From Fonticula alba (taxonomy: Eukaryota; Opisthokonta; Rotosphaerida; Fonticulaceae): a stretch of 42,166 bases of DNA. The position numbers and the translations under genes were made by a program. The stretch lies in assembly GCF_000388065.1 (NCBI RefSeq), contig NW_009242973.1, positions 2,428,118 to 2,470,283 of the forward strand. The letters run 5' to 3'. Under the pieces are notes generated by a model. That model saw only the letters and a list, made by a program, of their open reading frames with translations. It made no database searches and was not told the origin of the DNA. Positions 21,997 through 33,204 of this stretch are shown piece by piece. How positions within the stretch are numbered: the stretch's first letter is position 1; each line of letters begins with the position of its first letter.

Positions 21997-22852
21997 ATGG
22001 CTCCCCCGTCGATTCTCAACGCCTGGAAGTCGCTCTCGCGCTTCCCGCCGTTTATGCGCACCCTGGCCTTCCGCTACATGGTCTCCTCGATCGCCCCCTA
22101 CTCCGGTGCGATCCCCTGTCGCCGTGTTCCCATGCGGCATTGTCACCCTGACCGGCCTCCTCCCCTCTGACATCCCCTCAATGCTCAGGCACCATTTTCC
22201 CCAATGTCCAGCACCTGGACACCCACAAGTGCCTGGTCTCCATCAAGGAGCGCCGGATTCTCAAGAACCCCTTTAACAGCATCCACGCCGTGGCCCTGAC
22301 CAACCTTGGTGAGCTGGCGTCCGGCGTCATGGTCATGTCGGCTCTGCAGGAGAACGGCCTCCGGGGCATTGTCACCAAGCTGGACACCGAGTACCACAAG
22401 AAGGCCAAGGGTACGCACCTTTGCGGATCTTTCCCGCTCAGCCTCCTGCCGGGTTGAGAGGGACCTTCTGCTGATGCTCCCCCCCCCCCCCCCCCACACC
22501 TCGCTCTCTTCTTCTCCCTGTGTCTCGGACACCTCCAGGTGTCGTGACGGCTGAGGCCCTTTCTCCCCCCTATGACATTTCCGGAAACCCCATCACCCCG
22601 AAGGCCCTGGCCGCCGGCGCCCCCCCCGCCGGCACCGATGCCGGCAGCACCGAGGCGGCCCCCCAGGCTTCTGGGCCCTCCTCCGCCAGCAGCGAGACCC
22701 CCTTTCCGGTGAAGGAGCTCCTCCTGCCCGGCGAGTCCGAGAAGCAGGTTCAGTTCAAGACCACCATCCGCGACGAGGCTGGCGATGTGGTGGCCATCAC
22801 CACTGCCCGCTGGATTGTCCGCGCTCTTCCCCAGGGCCAGTCTAAGAACTGA
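21997..22852 (+). CDS. DUF4442 / hotdog-fold thioesterase-like protein
   Basis: Three exons (21997-22105, 22189-22410 and 22539-22852) join in frame to 214 residues. The pattern matches DUF4442 proteins, hotdog-fold relatives of acyl-CoA thioesterases: APYSG early, VSIKERRILKNPFNSIHAVA (the substrate-channel helix with NSIHA), LTNLGELASGVMV, RGIVTKLDTEYHKKAKG and a C-terminal strand IRDEAGDVVAITTARWIV. The Asn and His of NSIHA and the Glu of GELASG sit where related hotdog enzymes place active-site residues, so activity is possible; the substrate is unknown. A Pro/Ala/Ser-rich insert of about 40 residues (roughly 128-165) interrupts the fold between strands. No clear targeting peptide is seen. 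Intron 2 carries a 15-base C-run followed by a pyrimidine tract and CAG. Confidence 0.88.
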
Positions 22853-22952
22853 GCGCCTGCCCCTTGCTTGACCCCCACCCGCCCTCGCTTGTGGGTGTAT
22901 CAGAATAGTGACATCCACCTGCTTTTATCAATTTGGCACCCACTTCCTTCGT

Positions 22953-22998
<46 letters not shown>

Positions 22999-23443
22999 CC
23001 GCACACATACCCGCCCCAGATCTGGCTCCCTCCCTGTGTGAAGGAAGTTGATTTTAGTTTTACAGGAGAGTGGAGGGGGCACACGGCAAGTTCGATCCCT
23101 CCCACGGGCACACCGCCCTCATTTACACAGGAGAGGGGGAGAGGGGGAAAGAGGAGGACCAGCCCAAAAGGCACGGAGGGAGGGAGGGAGGGATGGGTGT
23201 ATACTCTTCGGGCGTGGGGCTTGTCGCTGATCGCTGATAGGCCCTTTTCTTCTGGCGCAGACTACTGGCCGACTGGGCCCACACACGCGCGTACGCGCAT
23301 GTATATACACAGATATATATATATATATATACACGCGCACACCGCAGGGCTGCCACACATGTGAAGCACATGTCGGATACTCACACAGACAATGGACAGA
23401 CGCCCACCGGAGAGGAGGGCAAGGAGGGATCTTCTTGCATTCC
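22853..23443. other. Convergent intergenic region with CT and TA repeats
   Basis: The DUF4442 gene (plus) and the Rab11-like gene (minus) end into this 591-base spacer. It holds (CT)n at 22954-22996, a GGGA repeat near 23177-23192, and an alternating purine-pyrimidine stretch at 23281-23342 with a (AT) core at 23312-23330. It likely contains both 3' UTRs. No gene was seen. Confidence 0.6.
22954..22996. repeat. (CT)21 microsatellite
   Basis: An uninterrupted CT repeat about 100 bases past the DUF4442 stop codon, so probably within or just beyond its 3' UTR. Confidence 0.9.
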
Positions 23444-24526
23444 TTAGCAAGCACAACCACCAGACGCCTGCCCGCTGGCGGGCTTGTCGTCAATGACAAC
23501 CGTCTCATTGCCCGGAGCAATGGAGCCCTTGCCAGAGGCACCAATGCCATCGGGGTCCTGGGCGGCGGCAGTCCGCTCGCGGTTAGAAACAACGGCGTAG
23601 ATTTCTATCGGCCACCGGGGGAGGGGGGGCGGCGAGCGCAGGGAGGATCACGCGTGGGGGTCAGTAATCGCGAGTGCCTTGGGCCGACGCAAAAGCCGGC
23701 AGAGTGCATGTATCTTCCCGTCGTGAGGTGGGCAAGCTGCTGCACATGCGGAGGACAGGGGGAAAATCGGCAAGTCAAGGGAGGCAGCTCGAGACACACC
23801 TCCGAGAATGCTCTTGAAGGCGTTCTCAACGTTGCTGGAGTCGAGGGCAGAGGTTTCCATGAACATCAGGCCATGCTCGGAGGCGAAGGTGCGGGCCTCC
23901 TCGGTGGGGACAGCGCGCAGGTGGCGGAGATCGCTCTTGTTACCGATCAGCGAGACAACAATGTCCGGGTCGGCATGGTCGCGAAGCTCACGCAGCCAGC
24001 GGGCAGCCGCCTCGAAAGAGGAGCGGCGAGCCAGGTCATAGACGAGGAGGGCACCGACGGCACCGCGGTAGTAGCTGGGGTTTTCCCCCCACAGCAGCAG
24101 CAGGGCACATGTGTTAGGGGGGGGGGGACGGGGCATTTGATGGAGCTGCTACCACTATTGAGAGGAGAGTGCTGCGCGGAAGGAAAAGGGGAAACTGGGT
24201 ACGCACGCGCTGGTGATGGCACGGTAGCGCTCCTGGCCGGCTGTGCGCACATGCCAGGGAGAGGAGGGGGCGAAGTTAGGCTGAGGTGCCACAGAATGTA
24301 CGAGGGGGAAGTGTGCCAAGGGGGGAGGGGATGGGGGGGGGGGGGGGAGATCCTCCAAACGCACCAGTATCCCAGATCTGGGCCTTGATGATCTGGCCCT
24401 GAACCTCAACGTTGCGGGTGTTGAACTCGACACCGATGGTGGCCTTGGAGTCCATGTTAAACTCGTTGGTAGAAAAGCGCGACAGGAGGTTGGACTTGCC
24501 GACTCCGGAATCGCCAATCAGGACAA
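23444..24526 (-). CDS. RAB11: Rab11-type small GTPase, first exon missing in gap
   Basis: Rab GTPase of the recycling endosome and trans-Golgi. Four exons are visible: 24526-24365, 24240-24207, 24074-23800 and 23604-23444. Together they encode 210 residues. The first visible exon starts mid-codon at [17 protein letters not shown] after a CGCAG acceptor, so the N-terminal 10-20 residues lie upstream, probably in the N gap. All GTPase motifs are present: P-loop GDSGVGKS, switch I with [30 protein letters not shown], and ETSAL. The wording [20 protein letters not shown] and LKELRDHAD-like LRELRDHAD is specific to Rab11. The C-terminus ends GGCAC, a CXC double-geranylgeranylation signal. An apparent in-frame ATG at 24560 (MTHPQSC) lies in the intron and is unlikely to be the start. 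Confidence 0.93.
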
Positions 24527-24594
24527 CTGCGAGGCGTGGGCACGATTGCGGGTGAGTCAAGAGGCGTGCGTCGGGGGAGAGGGGCGGGGAGGGG

Positions 24595-24809
24595 NNNNNN
24601 NNNNNNNNNNNNNNNNNNNNNNNNNNNNNNNNNNNNNNNNNNNNNNNNNNNNNNNNNNNNNNNNNNNNNNNNNNNNNNNNNNNNNNNNNNNNNNNNNNNN
24701 NNNNNNNNNNNNNNNNNNNNNNNNNNNNNNNNNNNNNNNNNNNNNNNNNNNNNNNNNNNNNNNNNNNNNNNNNNNNNNNNNNNNNNNNNNNNNNNNNNNN
24801 NNNNNNNNN
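24595..24809. other. Assembly gap (215 N)
   Basis: A run of 215 unknown bases. It is flanked by G-rich sequence on the left and at least 11 G on the right, so a long G tract probably broke the assembly. The first exon of the Rab11-like gene is expected in or just beyond it. Confidence 0.95.
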
Positions 24810-25369
24810 GGGGGGGGGGGGCGAGGGCCGCGGTACGCGGGATGCTCGCGGGGCGCGTCGGCTCGCAGGCTCCAGAACACGCCGTCAGCGGGCCTTGGAC
24901 GCCCAGGGCGGAGGGACCCACCCCGGCGAGGGAGCACGGCCGCGCCGCAGGGCAGGGAGCCGTCCTTCCCCGTCCTCTTGGCCCTCCGCTCGGGGGCTTG
25001 GGGCGATTTGTCAACTTCCTGCCGGCCCTTCGCGTCCCCGTTGGGGGATTCGAGGGGAAGGGCGAGTGGCCTGGAGGAGGTCTCGCGGCGGCGGCGGCAG
25101 CGGGGGGGGGGCGGGCGGGGTCGCGCCTCCGAGGGCTCAGAAGTAGGCTCAGGGGCGGCGCGCCCGGCCGAAAAAGGAAGCCCCGGCTGGGCGGGGAGGG
25201 GGGGGGGGGCCGGGAGCCGCGCGCCTTCCATGCCCCCCGGGGCTGAATGAGGGGGTCCGGGGCGGCAGCAGCGTCGCGCTGTGCCCCGCCAAGACGCTGG
25301 GACCTCCCCGGCTGGGGCACCCGCCACGCATGCCGCCGCGCCCTGCGGTGTGTTTGTGTGTTTGTGTTT

Positions 25370-25373
25370 TCGC

Positions 25374-25404
<31 letters not shown>

Positions 25405-25405
25405 T
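25370..25405. repeat. (CG)n(TG)n alternating tract
   Basis: A pure CG-alternating block passes directly into TG alternation. Such tracts can adopt left-handed Z-DNA under negative supercoiling. It lies about 560 bases upstream of the gap-bound Rab11 first exon. Confidence 0.85.
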
Positions 25406-25961
25406 GGATGCGAATGTGGATGTGTAACACCGCGGCCCAACGACGCGGCCGATGCACCAGGGCTCGTCCACGGCACCCCAACTTGGCGCTGGCGTCCCCC
25501 GGGCCCAAGGCCCTCTCGGGGGGGCCTGCGCCCCCGCGCTACGCCCCTGCACGGAGCGCGGCCTGGAGTTCCCAGGGGCTCTCCTCCGGGAGCCGATGCC
25601 TTTGCGCGGCAACAGCAGTGTGCGCGCGCGCGAGTGCGCGTGCATGAGAGCGACTGCCCCCCCGTTCCGAGGCTGGTGAGCCGGGCCCGGGGAAGGTCCC
25701 CCGGCCGGGATTGTCCGGCCCGTGTAACGGTGGGGAATATCCCGGCCGGGGGGGGGGGGGCGGAGGCGGCACCCAAGTGCACACCCGCGCCTTGGCCAAG
25801 CCGTCTCGCGTTTTCCGACATGTACTCCCTTTGTTTAGGCCGCTTTTCCAGTACAGGCGCCCGGCGGCTGGGGAATTCCTCGGCCCCGCTCAGGCGGCGG
25901 GCTGCCTCCTCACCTGGCACGGGCACACTCGAGAGCCGATCACTTCCTCCCGGCGGTGTGA

Positions 25962-26030
25962 GTGTGCGTGTGCGTGTGCGTGTGCGTGTGCGTGTGTGCG
26001 TGTGTGCGTGTGCGTGTGCGTGTGCGTGTG
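25962..26030. repeat. TGTGCG hexamer-type repeat
   Basis: Nearly perfect repetition of GTGTGC/GCGTGT units for about 70 bases, strictly alternating purine and pyrimidine. Confidence 0.85.
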
Positions 26031-27974
26031 GCCAAGAGCTCTGCCTGAGTTCGGTCGGCTGCGATCAGCTTGACATTCACGACACGACCTCTCCAGGACA
26101 GCCAGTCATGGCTGGCGCTGGGCCAGGAGCCTCCCCCCCCAGCCTCCGGCCTTGTCCCCTTCCCCTCCCAGGCCCAGATATCCCGCTCCAGACTTTGGCC
26201 CCCGGCCGCGTGCAATCCGATCGGGGTAGGGTGCGGTTCCTCCCCGACAAGCAGCCACACGGTCGGGGCGCCCATTGGGCGGCCCCCCAGCGCTAGCGCG
26301 GGATTTCGGTCCGATACTTTTGCCCACTGGGTACTGGCCCCCCCCCCCCCCCCCCGGGTCCTCAGACCTGCACGAACGCACACAAGGGATGGAGTCATCT
26401 GTTTTCATCCCCTCCTGGCTGGCTGCCAGGCCGGCCTGGGGGCTGAGCCCTGGGGAATGCCTTCCTTCCTGCTGCTCCTCCTTGTCCCCTGGCGGTGATC
26501 CCCGTGCAAAAAGGGGCCGATTGTGCTCACTGCTTCCGCGGAGGGCGCACCTCGCTTCGCCCGCGCCTCCGAGCCCGGGGGGGGGGTGAGGAATGTCCCG
26601 AGCACGTCCGCGGCGGCGGATATCGGACGACGCACGCCGGCCGCCGGGCTTGTGCTCGGGCCCTCGCCCCTCGGTGGCCGAGGTGCCCATGGCATTCTAA
26701 TAGAGCACCTCCCTGGGGGCCACGGCCAGGAAGCTCCATCGCTGGTCCACTGCGGGATCCGACGAGGGTTGGTTGCTACTGCTGCCTTGGGACAACCCTC
26801 AATGGGTGGCCGTTCAACACGGGCGGAACTCACCCCCACCAGCACGGCAGGCCTGGGCCACCCCGGCCGCCGGTGTGGGGAGCAGTCGACTTCGCGGAAT
26901 TCCCTCCCCGCCCGAGAGACCGCTCCATTCACCCGGCGGCCGCATCCTCCTCCTCCCCCCCGGGCGCGAGGCGCGGGAGAGGGGAGGGGGGGGGGGGGGG
27001 CAGACTTCGGGCCAGACCAAGAAGGTCTTCTCTGCCTCCCCCGGGGCGAGATAAGGCGGGCAGGCAAGTAGATACTGGGCTCTATCTCCCCGACCAAATC
27101 CGAAAGGCCCCATTCTAGAAATGAAGAACATATGAGAGAAGTCACGACATGTATATCACACCGACACTAGGCAACATGATATCCTCTCTTCCGAGCAGCC
27201 GGCCCCACACCCGCCACCTCCCGGAGTGCTATGTGTGTGAAGCTGTCGAGGCTGTTTTTCGCTTTTTTTTTCTTCCCATTCCTCACCCGCACCGACCACC
27301 CACACGTACACGCATGTACACTGGGGCAGGTGCCATGGATAAGGCCCCGCCCCAGAGCCACTGCCACAGGACTGAGGAGGGGGGGACAAGACGTCCGGCT
27401 GCAGACAGGCACCTCGATCGGGCCGCGAGATCATCGCCAGGTGCAAGGACACACACACACACACACACACATACACACCGATTGCGTGCAAATCCCTCGC
27501 AGTGAACAGCACACCTAGCCCAAGGCAAGGGGTTTCGCGCACCCCGGTTTTCACTCCCTGCTCCCCCGCCCCTCGCCACCCTCGGTGGCCTTCTTTCCCA
27601 CGGGCACATGCCTATATTTCCCCGAGACAATCCTTCCAGCCCGGAGCAGCAGCGGCCGAAGGATGTCCATCTCTCGATGGCGGTAGGCGAATCAACCAGA
27701 CACCTGGGCACACGTGCCATCTTCGCGTTTACATGAACGTATTATGTATGTGTACATGTGCGTGCTTGCGTGCGTGCACGCATGTGTATCTGGTTCTGCC
27801 GGGCACGAACTGTGTGCCGGGATCTTGCAAGTCCTCGACCCGCAGGGGAGAATGGACAGCACAGGGTATGTATGTGTGTGTGTGTGTGCGTGTGTGGGAA
27901 TGGGTGTATATGAATATGGGGTGTACTTGGGTGAGGCACAGGACAGGTGTCCGCGCGCACCGGCGTGCGGGCCT

Positions 27975-28340
27975 TTAATCAGACTCGTCGCCAGAGTCAA
28001 CATCGCCATGGTCTGGGGGTGTTGGCCGCATGGGCGAGTGGAGCGTGCGCAGATAGTTAGCGAGGTGGACCGCCGGAAGACGGGAAGAGAGAGGGAGGGA
28101 GAGAGAGAGAGAGAAGGAAGGCACGAGGGGCGCCCCGGGATCACGCACTGAGATGAATGACCTGGAGCAGGGCGGCGGCCTCAGGAGACCGGGACTTGGC
28201 CAGCTGGTATGGCGACTGACCCTCGTTGTTGAGGAGGTCGCGCGCGGCGCCGGCCTCAAGCAGAGTCTTGATGACGGCCGGGTGACCACCCCAGGCAGCC
28301 ATGTGGAGGGGGGTGTCGCCAAGCTTGTTCTACAACGGCA

Positions 28341-28372
<32 letters not shown>

Positions 28373-29181
28373 CGAGCCGGTATGGCGAGTGTCAGACAGG
28401 CTCGGTGGCAAAGTGTACATGGGCAGTGGTGGGCAAAGGGCGGGGGCGTGCCGTGGGCTCGAGCATACCTTGACATCGAGGACCGGCTTGCGCTGGAGGA
28501 GCAGACGGACAGCCTCATCGTGCCCACCGCGAGAGGCCCAGTGAAGAGGAGTGGCACCGGAGTGGTCGAGGGTGTTGACCGACAGGCCGACCTCGAGAGC
28601 CTCCTTCAGGAGCTCGACGTTACCTGGGGTGTGCATATGAATGGATCCCATAGGGAAGCGCGCGCGCGCGCGCGCGCATGTGTGGGTGTGCGTGTGCGTG
28701 TGTCCAGCATCAGTATGCCAGGGCGCGCATTCTCAAGGGGAGAGGGAGGAAAAAGGGGCGCCCAGGGGGCAAGGGGTGTCGCGGAGACGCACCACGCTTC
28801 GCGGCCTCGTGCAGGGGGTGCTCAACAGTCTCGGCATGCTCCTCAACTGCGCGGGTGGTGAGGCGACAGGATGTCAGATATTCGGCGCCTGGCGAGGGGG
28901 GGATGCATTGGGGAGAGACACGTACCGTAGTTGAAGGGGATGAGGCCCTGGCGGCCACCGCTGCGGCAGAGCCACCACTCGCCGGAGGCATCAAGGACAT
29001 ACAGCAGATCGCCCTCGCTGATGGAGAGCTCATCCGAGCGGACAGCCTGGATGCGGTGGGTCAGTGGCCGGGAGGCAGGGGGCGCGATCTGGAAATGGGG
29101 CAGACGTACAGTGTAGTCATACATGGCGCGGACAACGCGGACGCCAGAGCCGCGCTTGGCAACAGGAGGGGGAGGGGCCAT
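27975..29181 (-). CDS. OSTF1: OSTF1-like SH3 and ankyrin-repeat adaptor
   Basis: Homologue of osteoclast-stimulating factor 1, a small cytosolic SH3-ankyrin adaptor; outside animals its role is not established. Six exons (29181-29110, 29046-28926, 28846-28793, 28623-28469, 28329-28149 and 28012-27975) give 206 residues against about 214 in human. Order: Pro-rich N-terminus MAPPPPVAKRG; SH3 domain with the ALYDF-like AMYDYT, then EGDLLYVLDASGEWWLC and GLIPFNYV; linker HPLHEAAKRGN; three ankyrin repeats including ATPLHWASRGGHDEAVRLLL and NKLGDTPLHMAAWGGHP; acidic tail GDVDSGDESD. The last exon has only 12 sense codons. Its acceptor (CCCCCAG at 28013) is the only AG that keeps the frame, so VHLANYL-like sequence just upstream is intronic. 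Intron 4 contains 32 consecutive C on the coding strand. Confidence 0.93.
28341..28372. repeat. 32-base G homopolymer (C on the OSTF1 coding strand)
   Basis: An uninterrupted G-run inside OSTF1 intron 4, ending 12 bases from exon 5. On the sense strand it reads as poly-C, so it occupies the polypyrimidine-tract position upstream of the TAG acceptor. Confidence 0.9.
28658..28677. repeat. (GC)10 tract in OSTF1 intron 3
   Basis: A pure GC alternation followed by TG-rich sequence, all within the intron between exons 3 and 4. Potential Z-DNA. Confidence 0.85.
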
Positions 29182-31906
29182 TATGCTGATCGGAAAAGGG
29201 GGGCGGAGAGAGAGAGGGAGAAAGAGGGACAGGGGGAGAGGGAGAGAAGGAAGGAGGAGGCGATGCGCAGGGGGCAATCAGAGGGGGGGGGGCAGGGCGG
29301 GGGATGCGGCGGTGAGGCAGCGGAGAATGCGATGAGGCGCGGGCATGCTGCCCTGGGCAGATTGCTGTGGCCAGGGAAAAGTGTGTTTGTGGCGGCCCCC
29401 CTCCTCGGCGGGCCGTTTCCCCTGAACGGGGGCAGGCCGACCACCAGGCGCGGGGAGTGCGGGGTTTCCTGCACCCTCCCCCCGGCGTATGGGCCTTTCC
29501 CCCGGGGCCTCCCTCCGTCCGCCCCCCGCCCCCCCCCCACCCCCTCCAGTAGGGCGAGTGCATGTAAACACCGGCTCGCACGCCAGTGCGTACGGGTGTC
29601 CCCGCCCCGTTCTCGCCAGCCCCGGGCCCTCCCCCCCCCCCCCCCGGGTCTGTTGGGGACAGGTTATGGGCACTGTTTTCAGTTACCTCCGGTCATCGTC
29701 CCGACTGCCGAGGAGGCGGGAGTTACGGCCTCCCGGCTCCCGGGCCGGGCATGCTCAGTGGGGGGTCCTCTCGGGTCTGCGGGCGCTCCCCCTTAAGTCG
29801 AGGGGGGCAGCGCAGACACCGGGGAAGAGTCCCACCGGTGGATCGTGGGGGTCACCGCCGCCGGTGCAAGGGACGGGAGAGCAAGAGGAGCAACAAAGAC
29901 GCGGGGGGTGAGAGAAGGAGCGACAAGGAAAGCCGGCGAGAGTTGGGACCCCCCTCCCCCCCTCCCAGGGACTTGTCTACCACCGGTCGAGGGAGGAATG
30001 ACAAGAATGCCGCGGGGGCATATATGCTGCGACCGAGGGCGCCTGGTCGTGGGCCCCCTCTGCCTCTGTTCAACTAGCCAGCTCGGCGGGCGTTGCACAG
30101 CGGTCATCTGTGTCCTGGGCTGGGGGGAGCATGTTATGATGAGGGCTTAATCTGCCTTATTGTGACGAGACACCTCCGGAGGTTCAGCGCCTCCGGGCCG
30201 CCGCGGCGGACCGTTTAGGCGCGGGTGGCCGGTTTTTGGGCACTTTATTTCCCACTCCGCCCGTGTTTTTCCCCCAGGACGGGCGAGGCGGGGGGGGGGG
30301 GGGGAAACCAAGGGACGCTCGGCGCGGGGTAATATTATTATTCAGTCAGCTCCGGCCTCATCATGCTTTGGCCGGGGCGCGCGACCTAGGCGAACGGCCG
30401 CCGCCCTCCCCCGAAAAGAGAACGCGGGGCGCGCGGGATAACCCGCCATTCCATTTGTCCCGCCCCTCGCCCGGCCACCGGCAAGGAATGCACCCTAACA
30501 GACCGGGTGCTGCAAAGGCAGATCCTCCTTTTCTGGCGGGTTTCTCCCGGGCCTCTCCCGCACATTTTGTCCAGTCGGCCTGGCGGGATCTGGCCACCAA
30601 CCGTCGCTGCAGGAAGAGCCCCGCCGGGGCCTGTACAGGCCAATCGTCCCCCATCGGAAGGCTGGGCATATCGCTCCGTCGGGAACTAGCTCCGGGCGAA
30701 CGGGAATGGGCAGCCGGAGAGGCACGGTGTGTAATCATGTGCCACTGGTACCACGCGCATAAACACATGACCATGATCCGTTGGTATCCTCCCGGTCTTG
30801 TCGTGAGTGTCGCGTCTTGACCACCCGCGCCCGCGGCACAGCCCTGCTCCCGCCTCATCCGCGGACGCTCATTTGCATCCACTGGCGAGGACCCACGGAA
30901 CAAAGGCGCCAGAGGGGCACCCGCCCCCCCCCCCCCCCCCCCTTTCAGGAAGAAAGTCCGAGACTGAGAGACCCCTTCCGGAGGGGGCGAAAGGTCGCGA
31001 TGCCTCCTTGCCGATTTAGATAATAGCCGCCCCACAGCTTACTCAGCCCCTTGGGACCGTGGCCGTGTGTGGTGGCCGCCACCTGGCCCGGTGTTCGCAG
31101 CATGGCAGCCAGCCCTCCGCGTTGGGCCGGGGTGCTGTGGCGCGCAAGCGGGCGAGGGGGCCGCCACCGACCGCAGTAGACGCCCGGGATTGGGCCCGGC
31201 GCGTTCACACTCTTTCTCTCAGTCCCCCCTCCCTCTGCCTGCTTGCATGCCCCTTGGGGGGGGGGGGGGGGGGCGGGGGGCAGCGACCATGCTTGCCGGG
31301 TCCGTCAGCTACATGCAGCGCCAGGAGAGGCACACCGACGTCTCTCCCGGTCTCAGGGGCCGGGCCGGCGCGGGACGCCTGGCCGCGCGCAAGCGGCTCC
31401 GGCCGCGGCACGCGACGTCGTCCAGCTGCGGTGTGGGGGGGGGGGGGGGGGACGACCCCCCGCCCCCTGGAGCCCGCTGGGCAGTTGTCCCCCCGAGCGG
31501 GAGCGACCCTTTCTCGCTTGCCAACGAACCCCCCCACCTCCCTCCTCCTGGCCCCGATCCGATCGGCGCCTAGTCCCCCAATCGCCTCTCAACAACCGGG
31601 CCCAAGATCGACCTGCACTGCTAACCCTCCCGATGCTCTCGTCCTGCCCCCCCCCCCCCCGTCCCTGGTGCATGGGACGGCATAAGTGCCGCCTCCGGTG
31701 GAAGGACAACACCCCGAGCATCCAACCATCTATTCTCCTCCAGACATCTCTCCCTCACCCCTCTCATCCGATCCCTCCGCACACACATCCCCCTCCCCCT
31801 CCCGACCCCTCCTACCACACAGCCAAACAAGGTTCGTTCCCCTGTCGCCCCTTCCTCCTGCCCGTGTTGGACGGCTTCGCTCACCACCGGACGCGCCTCA
31901 CCAGCG
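29182..31906. other. Divergent intergenic region between OSTF1-like and CCS genes
   Basis: About 2.7 kb that should contain two divergent promoters. C-runs lie near 29632-29646, 30928-30943 and 31648-31661, and G-runs near 30290-30303, 31257-31273 and 31437-31450. GC content falls around 30120-30360 and 30720-30800. The last 200 bases before 31907 are pyrimidine-rich (CTCC-type), like the DUF4442 upstream region. Several frames of 150-240 codons exist but none resembles a known protein. Confidence 0.4.
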
Positions 31907-33151
31907 ATGATGATGCTGCTGCTGCGCTCGCGGGCCACCGCCCACCGGTGTAGGGGGCTCCTCTCACAGGCGCTTGTGAATCGGCCAAAGTCGGCCACCC
32001 CGCGCCACTTGGCCCTTGGTGTGGCTGCCGTGACCGGGCTCCTTGCCGGCGGGGCCTGGCTGGCCGGCGAGCAGTCTGCCCTTCGGCCAGCCCCCTCCCC
32101 CGGTTGCTGGGGAATGGCGCACCTCCATCGGCCGCTCGCCCTCTCTGCCACGCCTCCTTCTAACCTTCAGCCCCCTGCTGACCCCCGGACACAGTCGAGT
32201 ACTGTGGGAATGTCTGCCTCATCGTCCCAGCCGCACGACCTCGTGCAGGCCGCCACCCTTGGCGAAAGCGCCGCCCTCACCACGGGCATTATCTTCGACT
32301 ACGGGCCCGAGGAACAGGCCGCCGCCGCATCTCCACCACTCCCTGGCATGACTCGGGTCACGGTGCGTGTCCCGATTACCATGTGCTTTTCTCTCTCTCT
32401 CTCTCTCCACACCTCTCCTGCATACACGCACACACGCACACACGCACAAGCACGACATTACTTTGCCGTGCGGTCCCGCTCACCTCATCCGCCTGTGATA
32501 CATAGATCGACCTCGCAGTGGCCATGCGTTGTGGGAGCTGCTCGGGGCTGGCGCGCCGGGCTCTTACATCCATCCTCCAGTCTCCGGAGGCCAGTCGGGT
32601 GGTCTTTACGCCGGTGGCCATCGGCGTGTCACTCCCTGCCCAGCGTGTGCGCGTTGTGCTGGACGTCCTGGCCGATGACAGCAGCTCGGCCGGCCTCCAG
32701 ACGCTTGAGGACCTGATGGTGGCTGCCCTGGCCAAGGAGGAGCTGGAGGTCCGGCCATCCGGCCGGTCAACCTCCCACGCGGATGGCGCCATTGTTGCCG
32801 AGTTCAAGTACGCCGAGTGGCCCGCCATCCCGACAGGCCCCCCTCCTTCCAAGACCGACGCAGCTGGGTCCTACCTCGGGGAGAATGTCCTTGGCTTCGA
32901 CACGCGAGCGGACCTCTGGTGGCCGGCCCTGCCGCCGGCCGGCACGCCGGCCAAGGGCATCTTCCGTGCCACGCAACACACCCCGGATCGGCTGCTGCTG
33001 CATGTCCGGGTGGATGGCCTCGCACCGAACCGCACCTATGGTCTCATGGTGCATGAGACCGGTGACGTGCGCGACTCCGCGGCCCCTCTGCGCGCTGGCG
33101 ACTGTCTGCTCATTGATTCGCAGTATGTGCTCCCCTTAACCTCTGTGCCCT

Positions 33152-33204
<53 letters not shown>

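Larger units (their letters stand above)
24810..27974. other. Gene-free region between Rab11-like and OSTF1-like genes
   Basis: About 3.2 kb without a supported gene. The left 1 kb is extremely GC-rich and probably includes the promoter of the Rab11-like gene. Alternating tracts lie at 25370-25405 and 25962-26030, a C-run at about 26340-26355, a G-run at about 26988-27001 and an AC repeat at 27449-27470. Lower-GC DNA spans 27100-27300. The longest frames (for example 26405-27145 minus and 25247-26296 plus) have low-complexity, Arg/Pro/Gly-rich translations with no recognisable domain. The right end, up to 27974, is likely OSTF1 3' UTR. Confidence 0.4.

Noticed and set aside
24527-24560. In-frame ATG (MTHPQSC) as start of the Rab11-like gene
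   Set aside because: The preceding sequence has a clear acceptor at the P-loop strand, and Rab11 requires a different N-terminal strand before it.
25247-26296. 349-codon open frame on the plus strand in the 24.8-28.0 kb region
   Set aside because: It runs through TG/CG repeats and homopolymers and has no recognisable domain; the same stretch is open in several frames.
26405-27145. 246-codon open frame on the minus strand
   Set aside because: Arg/Pro/Gly-rich translation, no family resemblance, and passes through a G-run; typical of chance frames at this GC content.
28013-28148. Extra OSTF1 exon reading AVHLANYLRTLHSPMRP
   Set aside because: There is no AG upstream of it to serve as an acceptor; using the CCCCCAG at 28013 keeps the frame and gives the conserved acidic tail.
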